Positions 61,637 through 64,000 of a stretch of DNA of 64,000 bases are shown here, piece by piece (position 1 is the stretch's first letter; each line of letters begins with the position of its first letter). Under the pieces are notes generated by a model. It had not been told where the DNA came from, made no database searches, and saw only the letters and a program-made list of their open reading frames with translations. The stretch covers positions 55,933,369 through 55,997,368 of the forward strand of contig OX442314.1 in the NCBI GenBank assembly GCA_949358305.1. The letters run 5' to 3'. The DNA is from Strigamia acuminata. Its lineage: Eukaryota > Arthropoda > Chilopoda > Geophilomorpha > Linotaeniidae. The translations under genes were made by a program, and so were the position numbers.

Positions 61637-64000
61637 ATGACGAAAAGCGGGAAAAATCGAAACCCTTCAACCGCAAGCGCCCGAAGAAAAGCCATGGAAT
61701 CCGCCAAGGCAAGGGCCGAAGCATTAGCTAGTCCAGCGTTAGAAAAGCAGCCACCGGAGCCGACGAGGGAAAAGACGACTGGAAAGACACCAGTCAACGA
61801 AAACCACGCGGAAAAACCACCCGAGAATGTGCCGACCGAAAAAACGCCGGCTAGTAAAGTACCCGCTAGCAAAAACCCAACCAATAAAACGCCGATAAAT
61901 CAGCGAATCGAAGAAGAAGTCGAAGAAGAGGAGGAAGAATCCGGACAAAGTCAGAACGGGTATAACCTATTCGACAATCGGGATAATCGCCAGAGTAATC
62001 GTGTCACGATCACACACGGTTATAATTCGAAGAAATCCCAGATCGATAGCTGTAAAGAAGCGTACGAACTCGCTCGACTGGAGGGAATCCCTTACAACGA
62101 AGAAGGGGACCCGCTAGCACAGATGAACATGATCATTCGTCTTGCCAAAGAGCGAGCGGAAAAACGAGCCCTTAGAAGGAGTCGAAAAAGCGTAAAACGT
62201 CAAAAAACGAATAACCAAACGACGGACTCCTATGATTCCACCCGAACATCCGACGCCGACGACGAAAGCGAGGCCGATTCCCTCAGCTCGAAAGGAATCA
62301 ACGTTCAAGGATGGGATAGTATAGTGGACGAGCCAGTCGAAATCCAGAACGAATTTCTGGAAGCCTTCCAGCAGGACCGTCGAAATAATAAGGGTCAACA
62401 GTCGTGGGCAATCGCCCAATCCTTTGCTACGAGAGCTGGCCACACCAGTCAAACACCAAAGGATCCTAACGCAGAGATGATTAGACTGATAAATCAGCGA
62501 AACCACCTCAGAAACCAGCAAGGACGGAACAGGTTGGCAATGCCAAGCCTCGAAGATATCCAGACGGTACAAGCCAACGTCGAAGCAGCAAACGAGGCGG
62601 AAAGAATTAAAATACAAGCCGCCAACGAAGTCGACCGAGAAGCCGCAAGACTAAAGGCACAACTTTACAGCGGGAGAGGGTCGACCATTTTGATCGGACA
62701 GAAGAACGGGGTCCTAAATGGAACAGCCATAAACGGAATTTTCCCCCCCGGAACACAACTGACCGAGTCGCAGCCAAACTCGACAACACCGACCTTGACC
62801 GACCCGAACTCGACCAACGGTAATTTCCAACGATTTGCGCCACAAAATGGAGCTACGTCCCCGAACTGTGGGAATCAATACCAAGCCGATCCCATAATGG
62901 AAGCTAGATTAAGAGCACTCGAAGAACGAGCACGCGCCGACTCCCAAGTCAACCAAAACCGAAATCTGAGAAATCGCCCAAGACAAAACGAGAGCCTTCT
63001 TCGAAAATATTCCGCCGATCAATGGGCCTTAGAACAAAAGGACCGAAACATAAAATGGTCACAGTTGCGACTGATGAGATTCGACGGAACCTGGAGGGCC
63101 GGCAATAAATTCTTAGACGAAGTGGCACTCACCATTTCACGACTCGGAGCCGAACCCGACGAGATGGTAACAAAAGGGCTACCCGAAATGTTAGTAGGGG
63201 AAGCCAGAGCCTGGTATGTGGAAGCAAAATTAAAAACTTGGGAACAGTTTGTCGTCGCTTTCAACAGTCAGTACGGCGAGACCCAAAAAGAAATTAGACA
63301 GAGAGTCAGTCTCATGCTACAAGCCGCAGGAGAAGAATTACGAGCCTATTTCCGACGAGCGAAAAGTTTGTTCAACGAGTTGGATACGCCACTCGACGAA
63401 TATGCGCAAAACGTGATTTTCGAAAAGGGGTTAAACGACACCTCAAAGAAAGTACTGAGAGATATGAACGCTCCCACAGCAGATAGTTTCGAACAGCTGC
63501 TAAAATTTGTAAATGACTATCACGAAGAAGTAGACGATCGTTATACGGAAGCCCTGACGCCCGAACAGAGGACACAAACGCAACTCCGCATACAGCGTAT
63601 CCATGCGAAAAATCATGACGCAGGGAGACTGATCCAGTCGCGTAGCTTCCTGAACGGGGAAATCGAGGCCGCACCTCCGAAAAAGGCGAACGATAAAGCC
63701 ACCTCGAACCCGATACCGGCTCCAAAAGCTTACAAAGCCAGTACAAACTCCGACGCAACTAATCTCGAAGAAGGGAGGGAAAGTGAAGACAATAACTCCG
63801 AGCAAAACTCAGGAGGGGATACCAGCGATAGCCAACAAGAAGAAGAGACTCTCCACGCTAACATGGGGAAAGAAATCACCCCAAGCTACCGACCCCGAAT
63901 GAAGACCGCGAATAAAACGGAGCACCACAATCCAAAAAGCGACAAACCCTACGAGAAAAAAGAGTTCGTGAGACGACCGTACCCGAAAACAGATAACTCC
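61637..64000 (+). CDS. Gypsy-B Gag, open to right edge (788+ codons)
   Basis: First ATG after the primer site, then an uninterrupted frame to base 64000. The first 170 residues are Lys/Glu/Pro-rich and charged. The capsid-like domain, about residues 480-635, has RFDGTWRAGNKFLDEV, LVGEARAWYVEAKLKTWEQF, FNSQYGETQKEIRQRV and LRAYFRRAKSLFNEL, the Ty3/Gypsy retrotrans_gag pattern. After it the chain is acidic then basic, with no knuckle before the edge. It is longer than usual for Gypsy gag, because of the N-terminal extension of over 400 residues. Confidence 0.85.
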   Translation, partial: MTKSGKNRNPSTASARRKAMESAKARAEALASPALEKQPPEPTREKTTGKTPVNENHAEKPPENVPTEKTPASKVPASKNPTNKTPINQRIEEEVEEEEEESGQSQNGYNLFDNRDNRQSNRVTITHGYNSKKSQIDSCKEAYELARLEGIPYNEEGDPLAQMNMIIRLAKERAEKRALRRSRKSVKRQKTNNQTTDSYDSTRTSDADDESEADSLSSKGINVQGWDSIVDEPVEIQNEFLEAFQQDRRNNKGQQSWAIAQSFATRAGHTSQTPKDPNAEMIRLINQRNHLRNQQGRNRLAMPSLEDIQTVQANVEAANEAERIKIQAANEVDREAARLKAQLYSGRGSTILIGQKNGVLNGTAINGIFPPGTQLTESQPNSTTPTLTDPNSTNGNFQRFAPQNGATSPNCGNQYQADPIMEARLRALEERARADSQVNQNRNLRNRPRQNESLLRKYSADQWALEQKDRNIKWSQLRLMRFDGTWRAGNKFLDEVALTISRLGAEPDEMVTKGLPEMLVGEARAWYVEAKLKTWEQFVVAFNSQYGETQKEIRQRVSLMLQAAGEELRAYFRRAKSLFNELDTPLDEYAQNVIFEKGLNDTSKKVLRDMNAPTADSFEQLLKFVNDYHEEVDDRYTEALTPEQRTQTQLRIQRIHAKNHDAGRLIQSRSFLNGEIEAAPPKKANDKATSNPIPAPKAYKASTNSDATNLEEGRESEDNNSEQNSGGDTSDSQQEEETLHANMGKEITPSYRPRMKTANKTEHHNPKSDKPYEKKEFVRRPYPKTDNS

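Larger units (their letters stand above)
60940..64000 (+). mobile_element. Gypsy-B LTR retrotransposon, 5' part
   Basis: 5' LTR, primer site and gag on the plus strand; the element runs off the right edge. Confidence 0.88.

Overview
This is a window of an animal nuclear genome, most likely an arthropod or another ecdysozoan. The evidence: BEL/Pao retrotransposons, which are known only from animals; a copia element primed by an internal piece of initiator tRNA-Met as in Drosophila copia; tandem C2H2 zinc-finger genes; Frizzled and DEG/ENaC-like coding fragments; and GT-AG introns, TATA boxes and AATAAA signals. I cannot name the species. Most of the window is transposable elements in several layers; host genes are confined mainly to 46.9-60.9 kb.

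Layout. 1-8.2 kb: a BEL element (BEL-1, minus strand, running off the left edge) inserted into the 3' end of a copia element (Copia-1). 8.2-11.7 kb: a Frizzled fragment, CpG-rich palindromic DNA and a Gypsy gag remnant. 11.7-16.3 kb: a complete copia element (Copia-2) with matching 181-bp LTRs and one 1347-codon ORF. 16.6-17.5 kb: Tc1 and LINE remnants. 17.5-25.6 kb: a recent Gypsy element (Gypsy-A) that has lost most of pol and carries an unrecognised 424-aa ORF where env would lie; it sits inside the LINE reverse transcriptase. 27.1-28.9 kb: a decayed BEL gag with its LTR (BEL-5) beside a copia fragment.

29.3-46.9 kb is a nest of insertions. An outer BEL element (BEL-4) is split near the end of pol by a Foldback-like element (29784-41448). 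That element has terminal inverted repeats built from a 16-bp tandem repeat and a near-perfect 9-bp target duplication. It contains a RING-finger reading frame, which is itself split at a TA by a Tc1/mariner-type element (31416-40467), and that holds a very young BEL element (BEL-3, 33431-39836). At the RING and pol junctions, removing the insertion and one target copy leaves the reading frame open, which supports the reconstruction.

46.9-60.9 kb is the gene-bearing part: a zinc-finger cluster (one 3' remnant cut by BEL-4, one intact 8-finger gene, one gene cut by a Tc1 element), a leucine-rich-repeat fragment, two DEG/ENaC-like exon copies, a two-exon gene with leucine-rich-like repeats and a 19-bp minisatellite in its intron, and a small single-exon gene for a Gly/Asn/Gln-rich repeat protein with its own TATA box. 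From 60940 to the right edge is the 5' half of a Gypsy element (Gypsy-B, plus strand) with LTR, tRNA-Pro primer site and a long open gag.

The genes do not form a pathway. The main story is serial insertion of retro- and DNA transposons, several with target duplications that can be read directly, and the damage they did to each other and to zinc-finger, channel and RING-finger sequences.
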